Source: Massilia sp. YIM B02443 (lineage in GTDB: Bacteria > Pseudomonadota > Gammaproteobacteria > Burkholderiales > Burkholderiaceae_D). From it: a stretch of DNA of 64,000 nucleotides. A program made the translations under genes and the position numbers. Positions 44,654-53,427 of the stretch are shown one piece after another (position 1 is the first letter of the stretch; the number at the start of each line of letters is the position of its first letter). The stretch is from positions 124,001 through 188,000 of the forward strand of contig NZ_JASNRA010000001.1 of the NCBI RefSeq assembly GCF_030411955.1, given 5' to 3'. The notes under the pieces are model-generated. The model saw only the letters and a program-made list of their open reading frames with translations, had not been told where the DNA came from and did not search any database.

Positions 44654-47600
44654 TCAGCCCGGAGTGTGCTGTTCCACCTTGGCCGGCGCCGCGGACGCCT
44701 GCTTGCGCCGCAGGCGGCGCGTCTGGCGCTTCATCCAGCCCTCGAAGTCGTCGACGTAGGTGTACACCGCCGGCACCACCAGCAGGCTCAATAGCGTCGA
44801 GGTGATCAGGCCGCCGATCACCGCCACCGCCATCGGCGAGCGGAAGCTCGGGTCGCCCGACAGGCCCAGCGCCAGCGGCAGCATGCCGGCGCCCATCGCG
44901 ATGGTGGTCATCACGATCGGGCGGCTACGCTTGTGGCAGGCGTCGACCAGCGCTTCGAACCGGCCCATGCCCGCTTCGCGCGCCAGGATCGCGTAGTCCA
45001 CCAGCAGGATCGAGTTCTTGGTCACGATCCCCATCAGCATGATCAGGCCGATCATGGTCGGCATCGACAGCGCATTGCCCGTCACCAGCAGCGCCACGAA
45101 CGCCCCGCCGATCGACAGCGGCAGCGCCGCCAGGATCGTCACCGGCTGCATGAAGTCCGAGAACAGCAGCACCAGCACGCCGTAGATACACAGCACGCCG
45201 ATCGTCATCGCCACGCCGAAGCTGTTGAACAGCGCCTGCATCTCCTGGGCGTCGCCCAGCTCCGCGATCTGCACGGAGGAGGGCAGCGACCCGAACACCG
45301 GCAGCGCGCGCGCCTCGGCGTTGACTTCGCCCAGCGAGCGGCCCTGCAGCTCGACGTCGAGCGTGACGTTGCGGCTGCGATTGAGCCGGTCGATCTGGGC
45401 CGGGCCGCTGTCGACCGTGATGGTGGCCACGTTCGACAGCAGCACCGGACCGTTCGCGCCGGGCACCGTCAGGCGCCCGATGGCGTCCAGGTCGGCGCGC
45501 ACCGCGTCCGGCAGCTTGACCCGGATCGGCACCTGGCGCTCGTCCAGGTTCATTTTGGCCAGGGATTGATCGTAGTCGCCGGCGGTGGCCACGCGCACCG
45601 TCTCGCCGATCGAGGCGGCGGTGACGCCGAGATCCGCCGCACGCGCGAAATCAGGACGCACGATGATCTCGGGGCGCACCAGCGAGGCGCTGGAGCTGAC
45701 GTTGCCGACGCCGGCCAGGGTGCGCAGCTGGCGCTCCGCCTCGCGCGCGGTGGCGGTCAGCGCCGCCGCGTCTTCGCTGCGCAGCACCAGCTGCAGCTTG
45801 GTGCCGGTGTCGGGCGCGCCGACCGTGAAGCGCGCGCCCGGAATCGGCGCCAGCGCTTCGCGGATGCGGCGCTCGATGTCGTCCAGGCCGACCTTGCGCT
45901 CGTCGCGGTGCACGGTGGTGAGGGTCAGCACCGCGCGCCGCGCCTCGGCCGCGCCGCCGGGAGCAAAGGCGTCGCCGCTGGAGCCGCCGCCGATCGAGCT
46001 GAATACGCTCTTCACGCCGGTGACCTTCATCGCTTCCAGGCGCACCCGCTCGGCGACCGCGCGCGTTTCGGCCAGGGTCGAGCCGGGCGCCAGCTCGACG
46101 TTGATCTGGGTCTGCGAGCGGTCGTTGGGCGGCACGAAGCCGGTCGGCAGCAGCGGCACCAGCGCCAGCGAGCCGGCGAAGAACAGGGCCGCGCCCAGCA
46201 TGGTCAGGCCGCGATGGCGCAGGCACCACTGCATGACGCGCAGGTACCAGCGCATCAGGGCGCCGTCCTGCGGCGCGTGGCCGTCGCCGCCCAATGGCTT
46301 CTTGGGCGCCTTCATCAGGTAGGCGCACATCATCGGCGTGAGCAGGCGCGCCACTAGCAGCGACGCCAGGATCGCCAGCACCGCGGTCCAGCCGAACTGC
46401 TTGAAGAACTTGCCGGGGATGCCACCCATGAAGGCGGTTGGCAAGAACACCGCGACCAGCGCGAAGGTGGTGGCGATCACCGCCATCCCGATCTCGTCGG
46501 CCGCCTCCAGCGCCGCCTGCATCGGGGTCTTGCCCATGTGGAGGTGGCGCGAGATATTCTCGATCTCGACGATCGCGTCGTCCACCAGCACGCCCACCAC
46601 CAGCGCCAGGGAAAGCAGCGTGACCATGTTGAGCGTGTAGCCGAACAGGTACTGGCCAAGAAAGGCGGGGATCGCCGACAGCGGCAGCGCGGCGGCGGCG
46701 ATCAGGGTGGCGCGCCAGTCGCGCAGGAACCACCACACCACCAGCACCGCCAGCAGCGCGCCTTCGTACAGCATGTGCATCGAGGCGTCGAAGTTCTCTT
46801 CGACCGAGAACGAGTTGTCGATCACTTCGTGCAGCACCAGCTTCGGGTTTTCTTTCTGCAGCTGGGCCACCGCTTCGCGCGCGCCGGTGGCGACGTCGAT
46901 CTCGCCGGCGCCGCGGGTGCGGAAGATCTCGAAGGCGACCACCTTCTTGCCGTCCTGTTCGGCCAGGGCGCGCGGTTCGGTGACCGTATCGAGCACGCGC
47001 GCCACCTGGTCGAGGCGCACGTGGCGCCCGTCCGGCAGCGGAATGTCCATTGCCGCCAGTTCCTGCGCAGTGCGCACGGTGGCCAGCGTGCGCACCGATT
47101 GCTCGGCGCCGCTGACGTCGCCGCGTCCGCCCGGCGCTTCGCGCTGCACGTTGCGCAGCTGGCGCGACACGTCCAGCGCCGACACGCGCAGCGCGGCCAT
47201 GCGCGCATCGTCCAGTTCGACCCGCACTTCGCGCGCCACGCCGCCGACGCGTTTGACCGAGCCCAGGCCCGGCACGCTCAGCAGGCGCTTGGCGACGTCG
47301 TTGTCGACGAACCAGCTCAGGTCCTGGTCGTCCAGCCCCGAGCCCTCGCGCGCGGCGACGGTGAAGGTGGACACCACGCGGCCGGCGGTGGTGGTCTTGG
47401 TCACGCTCGGGTCGCGCATCTCGGGCGGCATGTCGGCGCGCACGCGCGAGACCGCGTCGCGCACGTCGTTGACGGCGTCGGAGGGATCGCGCTCGAGGAT
47501 GAATTCGACGGTAACGGTGGCCACGCCGTCGAGCACGCGGGTATAGATGTTCTTGATCCCCTGCAGGGTGGCGATCGAGTCTTCGAGCTTGCGCGCGACT

Positions 47601-47785
47601 TCGGTCTCGAGCTGGGCCGGTGCGGCGCCATCCAGCGTGGCGGTGACGGTGACGATCGGCAGTTCGATGTCGGGGAAGTCCTGCACCTTGCTGGCCTTGA
47701 ACGCCAGCAGCCCGGCCACGGTGAGCAGGGCGAACAGCATGATCGCCGGGATCGGGTTGCGGATCGAAAGGGCGGAGAAATTCAT
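44654..47785 (-). CDS. RND-family efflux pump inner-membrane transporter
   Basis: A 1043-residue HAE1/AcrB-type transporter, normal length. It starts MNFSALSIRNPIPAIMLFALL, and the proton-relay pair is in VVGVLVDDAIVEIEN (helix 4, near residue 400). Both porter domains and the 12-helix plan are recognisable. The membrane fusion protein gene lies 21 bp upstream. There is no outer-membrane channel gene nearby, so it must use one encoded elsewhere. The substrate is unknown. Confidence 0.94.
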   Translation of the reverse strand: MNFSALSIRNPIPAIMLFALLTVAGLLAFKASKVQDFPDIELPIVTVTATLDGAAPAQLETEVARKLEDSIATLQGIKNIYTRVLDGVATVTVEFILERDPSDAVNDVRDAVSRVRADMPPEMRDPSVTKTTTAGRVVSTFTVAAREGSGLDDQDLSWFVDNDVAKRLLSVPGLGSVKRVGGVAREVRVELDDARMAALRVSALDVSRQLRNVQREAPGGRGDVSGAEQSVRTLATVRTAQELAAMDIPLPDGRHVRLDQVARVLDTVTEPRALAEQDGKKVVAFEIFRTRGAGEIDVATGAREAVAQLQKENPKLVLHEVIDNSFSVEENFDASMHMLYEGALLAVLVVWWFLRDWRATLIAAAALPLSAIPAFLGQYLFGYTLNMVTLLSLALVVGVLVDDAIVEIENISRHLHMGKTPMQAALEAADEIGMAVIATTFALVAVFLPTAFMGGIPGKFFKQFGWTAVLAILASLLVARLLTPMMCAYLMKAPKKPLGGDGHAPQDGALMRWYLRVMQWCLRHRGLTMLGAALFFAGSLALVPLLPTGFVPPNDRSQTQINVELAPGSTLAETRAVAERVRLEAMKVTGVKSVFSSIGGGSSGDAFAPGGAAEARRAVLTLTTVHRDERKVGLDDIERRIREALAPIPGARFTVGAPDTGTKLQLVLRSEDAAALTATAREAERQLRTLAGVGNVSSSASLVRPEIIVRPDFARAADLGVTAASIGETVRVATAGDYDQSLAKMNLDERQVPIRVKLPDAVRADLDAIGRLTVPGANGPVLLSNVATITVDSGPAQIDRLNRSRNVTLDVELQGRSLGEVNAEARALPVFGSLPSSVQIAELGDAQEMQALFNSFGVAMTIGVLCIYGVLVLLFSDFMQPVTILAALPLSIGGAFVALLVTGNALSMPTMIGLIMLMGIVTKNSILLVDYAILAREAGMGRFEALVDACHKRSRPIVMTTIAMGAGMLPLALGLSGDPSFRSPMAVAVIGGLITSTLLSLLVVPAVYTYVDDFEGWMKRQTRRLRRKQASAAPAKVEQHTPG

Positions 47786-47806
47786 CGGGTGATTACCTAA
47801 CTGAGC

Positions 47807-48964
47807 TTACTTGGCCGCGGTGGTGCGCGCGGCCGCCGGCGCTGGCGCTGGCGCGGCCACATTGCGCACCAGGTCGCCGTCGTTCAGGAAGCCGGCGCCG
47901 CTGACCACCACCGGCACCTCGGCGCTCAGGCCGCCGGTGATCTCGATGCGGTCACCCAGGCGCCGTCCGGTGCTGACCTTGACCTGGTTGACGCGGTTGT
48001 CGGCGCCCAGGCGGAACACGTAGCTGAAACCGTCGCGCACGGCGACCGCCGCCTGCGGCAGCGTCAAGGCGTTCGACGCGCCCAGCTCGAAGCGGCCGCT
48101 GGCGAACATGCCGGCCTTCAGCGGCGCGTCGCTGGACAGCGACGGCGGCAGGTCGACGTAGACCAGCGCGATGCGGGTCTGCGGATCGACCGACGGCGCC
48201 ACGGTGCGCACCTTGCCCGCCACCTCGACCCCGCTGGCGGCGCGCACCACGGCGCGGCTGCCGGCCTTGATGCGGGCCAGGTCGGGCGCGGTGATCTCGG
48301 CGCGCCATTCCAGGCGGCCCTGGCGGATCATGCGGAACATCTCGGCGCCGACGCCGACCACGGCGCCCACGGTGGCGCTGCGCGCCGAAATCACGCCGCT
48401 GTCGGGCGCCACCACCTGGGTGTATTTCAAACGCAGCTGTTGCTGGGTCAGCGTGGCCTTGGCCGACTGCACGCGCGCGTTGGCGGTGCGCTCGGCGGTG
48501 ATGTACTGGGTCACCTGCTGGGCGCTGAGCGCGCCCGAGCTTTCCAGCTTGCGTGCGCGCTCGGCGTTGGCGAAGGCCTCCGAGGCGTTGGCCTGGGCTT
48601 CCTGCACCGCGGCGCGCGCCTGGTCGACTTCGGCGCGCACGGTCTCGTCCGAGAACACTGCCAGCACCTGGCCTTTCTTGACCACGTCGCCGACGTTGAC
48701 CCGTACCTCGGTCAGGCGCAGGCCGCCGGTCTCGCTGCCGATCACCGCTTCCTGCCAGGCGGCGATGCTGCCGTTGGCGTCGAGGCGGATCGGCAGGCGG
48801 GTCGCGCTGGCGCGCGCGGTGGTGACGGTCAGGGCCGGGCGCGGGGCGGCGGCCTTTTCGTCCTTGGCAGTGGCGCCGTTCGAGGTGGCCAGCGCGACCA
48901 GCGCGCACAGGGCAGCGGCGCCTGCCGCCAGGGCGAGGGCACGGGGATGTCGGATCGTTCTCAT
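47807..48964 (-). CDS. RND efflux membrane fusion protein (HlyD/AcrA type)
   Basis: A 385-residue periplasmic adaptor. The N-terminal signal anchor ends near ATSNGATAK. The barrel-sandwich/lipoyl half is GSIAAWQEAVIGSETGGLRLTEVRVNVGD (in two parts); an alpha hairpin of about 70 residues and a beta-barrel DPQTRIALVYVDLPP segment follow. ATG 48964 is used because it gives a normal signal sequence; a frame 28 codons longer has no support. It pairs with the RND transporter downstream. Confidence 0.93.
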   Translation of the reverse strand: MRTIRHPRALALAAGAAALCALVALATSNGATAKDEKAAAPRPALTVTTARASATRLPIRLDANGSIAAWQEAVIGSETGGLRLTEVRVNVGDVVKKGQVLAVFSDETVRAEVDQARAAVQEAQANASEAFANAERARKLESSGALSAQQVTQYITAERTANARVQSAKATLTQQQLRLKYTQVVAPDSGVISARSATVGAVVGVGAEMFRMIRQGRLEWRAEITAPDLARIKAGSRAVVRAASGVEVAGKVRTVAPSVDPQTRIALVYVDLPPSLSSDAPLKAGMFASGRFELGASNALTLPQAAVAVRDGFSYVFRLGADNRVNQVKVSTGRRLGDRIEITGGLSAEVPVVVSGAGFLNDGDLVRNVAAPAPAPAAARTTAAK

Positions 48965-49320
48965 GGTCTCTAACACTTTTGGGTAAGCAACTAAGTGTAG
49001 CAAATGGCGCCTGCCGGACGGCGGTGCACGCGCTGTCATTACAAACAATTACAGCTGGCGGTGGAGTCGCGGTGGAGCGGCGCGTGATGGTTCGACCGCA
49101 ATCGGCCGCGATTGATGCGGGAGGCTGTTGCGACTAACTCACACAACAATGTGGGAAAGAGCGTTTTGATCTAACTCAAACACACGAAATATCGTGAAGA
49201 TCGTGGCCGAAAAGGTGGAAAGCGGGTCATTGCAGCATGGCGCAGTGCCGCAAAATGTGTCGAAAGCTGATCTTGTTAGAGGGCTTCCTCTATTGAAACA
49301 ACAACCGTAGTTCTACCGTA

Positions 49321-49349
49321 TTGCACTGCACAATAAGTTGGGCTATATT
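49321..49349 (+). promoter_or_regulatory. Sigma-70 promoter for a small-RNA candidate
   Basis: TTGCAC (49321-49326) and TATATT (49344-49349) with an exact 17-bp spacer. Predicted transcription start is around 49353-49357. The only thing it can express before the terminator ending at 49425 is a transcript of about 70 nt. Confidence 0.65.
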
Positions 49350-49355
49350 GGAACC

Positions 49356-49425
49356 GTCTCCTCCAGTTTTCTCCGAAAATTGGATTCCCGCCCGCAAACC
49401 CCCAGGTTTCGCGGGCGTTTTTTTT
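49356..49425 (+). ncRNA. Candidate small RNA of about 70 nt with anti-Shine-Dalgarno motif
   Basis: A compact unit: consensus promoter, then a 5' pyrimidine tract CTCCTCC (49359-49365). A hairpin at 49363-49383 pairs CCAGTTTTC with GAAAATTGG around a TCC loop. A terminator hairpin (49390-49416, GCCCGC/GCGGGC with AAACC/GGTTT) and eight T follow. No open reading frame is present and no plus-strand gene follows. CTCCTCC is complementary to a strong Shine-Dalgarno sequence. I recall that Rfam lists a betaproteobacterial toxic small RNA of about this size, but membership cannot be shown here. Confidence 0.55.
49390..49425 (+). terminator. Rho-independent terminator of the small-RNA candidate
   Basis: Stem GCCCGC-AAACC / GGTTT-c-GCGGGC with a CCCCA-type loop followed by eight T. 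There is no coding gene on the plus strand upstream of it for more than 300 bp. Confidence 0.85.
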
Positions 49426-49453
49426 GCCTGGATCGTGGAAATACCGCAGCTGC

Positions 49454-49579
49454 GTAGGGTTGGCGGCTCCGCCGCCGACGCTGTGATAGTTAGCAGCAAA
49501 ATCATCCGCGCGAGGTCGGCATCCGTAACAATCACCGGAGGGCCGGCCGCCGCGTCGGCGGCAGAGCCGCCAACCCTAC
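49454..49579 (+). repeat. MITE-like palindromic intergenic element, copy 2
   Basis: A 126-bp element with the same GTAGGGTTGGCGGC / GCCGCCAACCCTAC ends as copy 1 at 11535-11659, but in the opposite orientation. Internal matches include AGCAGCAA.ATCATCCG and TAACAATCACC. No open frame or target duplication is seen. It lies between the small-RNA terminator and the dioxygenase gene end. Confidence 0.8.
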
Positions 49580-49602
49580 ATTGCGATACCGCCAGACGTG
49601 GA

Positions 49603-50352
49603 TCAGGCGTTCTCGCCCTGGAAGCCGTCGGCGCGCCAGGTCAGCACCAGCGTGTCGCGGTGGCCGTGCTCGCCCAGCGGCTGGATCGGCGTCGATTCGT
49701 GGATCACGGCGGCGTCGTCGAGCAGCAGCATGGTCCAGGGTTCGAGCATGGTGAAGCGCTGGCCGTTGGGACCGTCGGCGTCGAACACGCGCGTCTCGCC
49801 GCCCTTGATGCTCTCGCGCTTGACCAGGATCACGGCCACGAAATCGACGCCGTCGCGGTGCGCGCCTTCCGGGGTCGGGCGGCCGATGCCGTCGGCGGTA
49901 TCGATGCGGAACTGGTGCGCCTCGACGTACCACTTGCGCTGGCCGCGCACTTCCGAACACACGCCGCCCAACGCGCGCAGCAGGCGCTCCCAGCAGGGAT
50001 TGGCGACGGTGTCGCCTTCGACCGGCGCGAACAGGCGGTGCATGCCGCCGTGCAGGGCGTTGTATTCGACCGGCTGCCAGTGGGCGCGGTGCGGCGTCTG
50101 GCTCAGGGTAGCGCCGTCGTCGATGAAGCAGGAGTGGCGCCGGCGCCGGTAGCGGCCGCCGTCCTTCAGGTAGTTGTCCAGCTCGAGCCGGTTCCAGCTC
50201 GGCGCCAGGGTGTCGAGTTCGGCGATGCCGCAGCCGGCCAGAGCAGCGACGTCGGAAGGACGCAACAGGGCGTAGCCGCTGTCGCGCAGGGCGGCCGTCA
50301 GTTGCGACGGCGCCGTATAAGGAAGGTGCGAGGGAGGTTGCGAAGTAGTCAT
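49603..50352 (-). CDS. 2OG-Fe dioxygenase family protein (PF10014-like)
   Basis: A 249-residue protein resembling the 2OG-Fe(II) dioxygenase group that includes free amino acid hydroxylases. The metal motif is GAHRDGVDFVAVILV (H-x-D), followed by KGGETRVFDADG and the distal His in AAVIHESTPI with R in HRDTLVLTW as the oxoglutarate ligand. No signal peptide. It stands alone between two intergenic regions, and its substrate cannot be inferred. Confidence 0.85.
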   Translation of the reverse strand: MTTSQPPSHLPYTAPSQLTAALRDSGYALLRPSDVAALAGCGIAELDTLAPSWNRLELDNYLKDGGRYRRRRHSCFIDDGATLSQTPHRAHWQPVEYNALHGGMHRLFAPVEGDTVANPCWERLLRALGGVCSEVRGQRKWYVEAHQFRIDTADGIGRPTPEGAHRDGVDFVAVILVKRESIKGGETRVFDADGPNGQRFTMLEPWTMLLLDDAAVIHESTPIQPLGEHGHRDTLVLTWRADGFQGENA

Positions 50353-50462
50353 CCGGCTAGCGTAGCATTTTTCATCGACGCCGGTCAGACCCTGGCCGGT
50401 TCTTGACCGGTGTCAAACGAAGCGGGCGCGGCCTTGAACACAAAGCCACGCCGCGCCGATGT

Positions 50463-50957
50463 TCAGCGCGCCGGCTGTTCCAGCTTGCGGCGCATGAAGG
50501 TCAGCGAGTGCACCACGCCGCCGTCGTTGATGTTGACGGTGTTGACCTGCTCGGGCAGCAGGTCCATCAGCACGCCCTGGCGCACGGTGACGGTGCGCGA
50601 CAGCGGCGACTTTTCCAGCTCCTGGTAGATGGTCACGCTCTGCGCGTCGACCGTCATGCCGACCCATTTGACCGGCAGGCGCGCGCCATCCTTCCCGGCC
50701 AGCCAGAACTGGCTCTCGATGTACTTGCGCAGCACCTGCTGGTCGTCCGGGTCGCCCAGGTCGAACTGGCGCCCGTGCAGGGTCAGCAGCAGGGCGTCGA
50801 TGTCGTGCGCGGTGTAGCTGTGGACGATCTCGGTGCTCTTGGTGCGCGCGTTGTACGAGATGTCGGTCATGCCGAAGTGGAAGCGGTGCGCGCTCGTTGC
50901 CGCGCTCACGCACAGCAACAGGATCGCGAACACACTTTTCAAACCATGCAGTCTCAT
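50463..50957 (-). CDS. DUF6702 secreted protein
   Basis: A 164-residue protein with a signal peptide (cleavage after ATSA, about residue 23) and mature start HRFHFGMTDISYN, typical of DUF6702. The family often accompanies exported M1 peptidases, and here its start overlaps the M1 stop by four bases. Cotranslation suggests a joint periplasmic or surface function. The role is unknown. Confidence 0.82.
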   Translation of the reverse strand: MRLHGLKSVFAILLLCVSAATSAHRFHFGMTDISYNARTKSTEIVHSYTAHDIDALLLTLHGRQFDLGDPDDQQVLRKYIESQFWLAGKDGARLPVKWVGMTVDAQSVTIYQELEKSPLSRTVTVRQGVLMDLLPEQVNTVNINDGGVVHSLTFMRRKLEQPAR

Positions 50958-53320
50958 TCGGCAGCCTTTGGAAGGGCGTTCTTCAGCGGCGTACGCGCGT
51001 CACGCATCAGGTTACTTGGATCGGTGTTGGTCTTGAACAGTTCCAGGCGCGAAGGCGTCGGCTTCCTCGGCCAGCTGTTGTTGCTGACGTCGATGTCGGC
51101 GGTCTCCCAGTACGGGTCCTGGGTCAGGCCGACGATCGGCTCGTCGGTGATGAACAGCTTGGTGATCTTCGTGGGCGAATAGCGCCACACCTCGGCCGGG
51201 ATGCGCTCAATCGTCTTCTTGCCGCTCTTGAGTTGCAGCTCGACGATCAGCGGCATCACCAGGCCACCCTTGTTCGAGAAGTCGACCAGCGTCAGGTGCT
51301 TGCCTTCCTTGAGCAGGTCTTTCTGCCAATCCTCCAGGCCGGCCATCGTTTCGGCATACTTGTTGCGGTCCTTGTTGGTGACCGTGAACTCGTCGTTCTC
51401 GTTGTAGAAGTCCTTCAGCTCGGGATGGGCATCGACGCGGCGCGCCATACCTTTATTCCGCTGGTCGGTCACCGACAGCGGCTGTGCGGCCTTCTGCGCG
51501 CGCGCCCAGGCTTTTTCCACTTCCGGATCTTGGCTCGAGACCGTGTATTCGGTCATGCCATCGACACTGATGTCGACCGCGTCGGTGGTGTAGAACCAGC
51601 CGCGCCAGAACCAGTCGAGGTCCGTGCCCGACGCGTCTTCCATGGTGCGGAAGAAGTCGGCCGGGGTCGGACGCTTGAACTTCCAGCGCTCGCCGTATTC
51701 CTTGAACGCGAAGTCGAACAGCTCGCGCCCGAGGATGGTCTCGCGCAGGATGTTCAGGGCGGTGGCCGGCTTGGCATACGCGTTGTTGCCGCGCTGGAGG
51801 GTCGATTCGGCATTGGTCATGATCGGCGCCTGGTTGGTGCTGCGCATGTAGTCGACGATGTCGCGCGCTTCGCCGCGGCGCGCAGGGTAGTTGGCTTCCC
51901 AAGCGTCTTCGGCCAGGAACTGCAGGAAGCTGTTCAGGCCTTCGTCCATCCAGGTCCACTGGCGCTCGTCCGAATTGACGATCATCGGGAAGTAATTGTG
52001 GCCGACCTCGTGGATGATCACGCTGATCAGACCATACTTGGTGGCGCGCGAATAGGTCAGCTCACCGGTTTTGGCGTCCTTGGTCGGACGGCGGCCGTTG
52101 AACGAGATCATCGGGTATTCCATGCCGCCCACCGGGCCGTTGACCGAGATCGCCACCGGATACGGGTAGTCGAACGAGTACTTGTTGTACTGCTCGATGG
52201 TGTGGACCACGGCCGGGGTCGAATACTTTTCCCATAGCGGATTGGCTTCGGCCGGGTAGTAGGACATGGCCATCACGTCCTGCTTGCCGCTCTTGATGCC
52301 TTGCGCGTCCCAGATGAACTTGCGGCTCGAGGCGAACGCGAAGTCGCGCACGTTCTTTGCGTTGAAGCGCCAGGTTTTCATCGTGCTGGCGCGGCCTTTT
52401 TCGGTGGCCATCGCCTCGGCCTGGGTCACGATCATGGTCGGCTTGCCGGCGGTCCGGGCCTGCTTCAGGCGGTCGCGCTGGGCCGCGGTGAGCACGTCGC
52501 CGGCGTTCTGCAGCTCGCCGGTGGCGGCCACCACGTGGTCCGACGGCACCGTGATCTGCACGTCGTAGTCGCCGAATTCGAGCGTGAATTCGCCGTCGCC
52601 CAGGTATTGCGCGTTCTGCCAGCCGGCTATGTCGTAGTAGGCCGCCATGCGCGGGAACCACTGCGCGATCTCGTAGATGTCGTTGCCGTCCTTGAAGCGC
52701 TCGAAGCCCATGCGGCGGCCGAGCACGTTCATCTCGGGGATGTTGAATTTCCAGGTGATGTTGAACGAGGTGCGCGCGCCAGGTTTCAATGGCTGCGGCA
52801 GGTCGATCCGCATCATGGTCTTGTTGATCACGTGCGGCAGCGGACGGCCATCGCTGCCGGTCACGCTTTGAATGTCGATGCCACCGGCGAAGGTGCGCGA
52901 CTCAAGCTGGAAGCGCAGCGCCTCGAACTTGACGCCATCGTTGCCGCGCGCCTGCCACGCGCTTCGCGAAGGCAGCGTCGAGATATTGCGGTTGTCCGAA
53001 TCGCCGCGGAACATGTTCTGGTCCAGCTGCACCCACAGGTAGGAGAGCGTGTCCGGCGAATTGTTGTGATACGTGACGGTGCCCGAGCCGCTGACCGAGC
53101 GCGCATTCTCGTCCAGCGTCACGCGCAGCTTGTAGTCGGCGCGCTGCTGCCAGTAGGCGTGGCCCGGCGCGCCGGACGCGGTGCGGGTCTCGCCCGGCGT
53201 CGGCAGCAGTTCGTCGAGCTGGCGGAATTTGTCGTCGAAGGCCGGACCGGCGGCGTGGGCGGTGAAGGCCAGGCCGAGGGTAATGGCGGCGAGGCTGGCG
53301 TGCAGGGGCTTGAGCATCAT
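50954..53320 (-). CDS. Exported M1-family zinc metallopeptidase (paralogue A)
   Basis: A 788-residue secreted peptidase. The signal peptide is MMLKPLHASLAAITLGLAFT..AHA. The substrate motif GGMEYP replaces GAMEN, and the zinc motif HEVGHN is followed 18 residues later by the Glu of WMDEGLN. All zinc ligands are present, so it should be active. It is a close tandem paralogue of the next gene upstream; long blocks are nearly identical (for example FDDKFRQLDELLPTP and ASGAPGHAYWQQRADY). It is followed by DUF6702 with a coupled start. Confidence 0.92.
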   Translation of the reverse strand: MMLKPLHASLAAITLGLAFTAHAAGPAFDDKFRQLDELLPTPGETRTASGAPGHAYWQQRADYKLRVTLDENARSVSGSGTVTYHNNSPDTLSYLWVQLDQNMFRGDSDNRNISTLPSRSAWQARGNDGVKFEALRFQLESRTFAGGIDIQSVTGSDGRPLPHVINKTMMRIDLPQPLKPGARTSFNITWKFNIPEMNVLGRRMGFERFKDGNDIYEIAQWFPRMAAYYDIAGWQNAQYLGDGEFTLEFGDYDVQITVPSDHVVAATGELQNAGDVLTAAQRDRLKQARTAGKPTMIVTQAEAMATEKGRASTMKTWRFNAKNVRDFAFASSRKFIWDAQGIKSGKQDVMAMSYYPAEANPLWEKYSTPAVVHTIEQYNKYSFDYPYPVAISVNGPVGGMEYPMISFNGRRPTKDAKTGELTYSRATKYGLISVIIHEVGHNYFPMIVNSDERQWTWMDEGLNSFLQFLAEDAWEANYPARRGEARDIVDYMRSTNQAPIMTNAESTLQRGNNAYAKPATALNILRETILGRELFDFAFKEYGERWKFKRPTPADFFRTMEDASGTDLDWFWRGWFYTTDAVDISVDGMTEYTVSSQDPEVEKAWARAQKAAQPLSVTDQRNKGMARRVDAHPELKDFYNENDEFTVTNKDRNKYAETMAGLEDWQKDLLKEGKHLTLVDFSNKGGLVMPLIVELQLKSGKKTIERIPAEVWRYSPTKITKLFITDEPIVGLTQDPYWETADIDVSNNSWPRKPTPSRLELFKTNTDPSNLMRDARTPLKNALPKAAE

Positions 53321-53427
53321 GTGGGGCAGGCTGGAAATGAAAGCACCGGCCAGCGCATCGGATGACGCACTGCCGGTGTGTGTGCGGGCGCATCGCTGCG
53401 CCCGCGTGGATCAAGGATGGTGAGCGA

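Larger units (their letters stand above)
49049..49602. other. Non-coding 638-bp region between the pump and the dioxygenase genes
   Basis: The gene-free stretch really spans 48965-49602 and contains three listed elements: a sigma-70 promoter, a small-RNA candidate and a palindromic repeat. The part from about 49110 to 49350 is AT-richer than the surroundings. The promoter of the pump operon should lie near 48970-49100 but no good consensus is seen. Confidence 0.5.
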
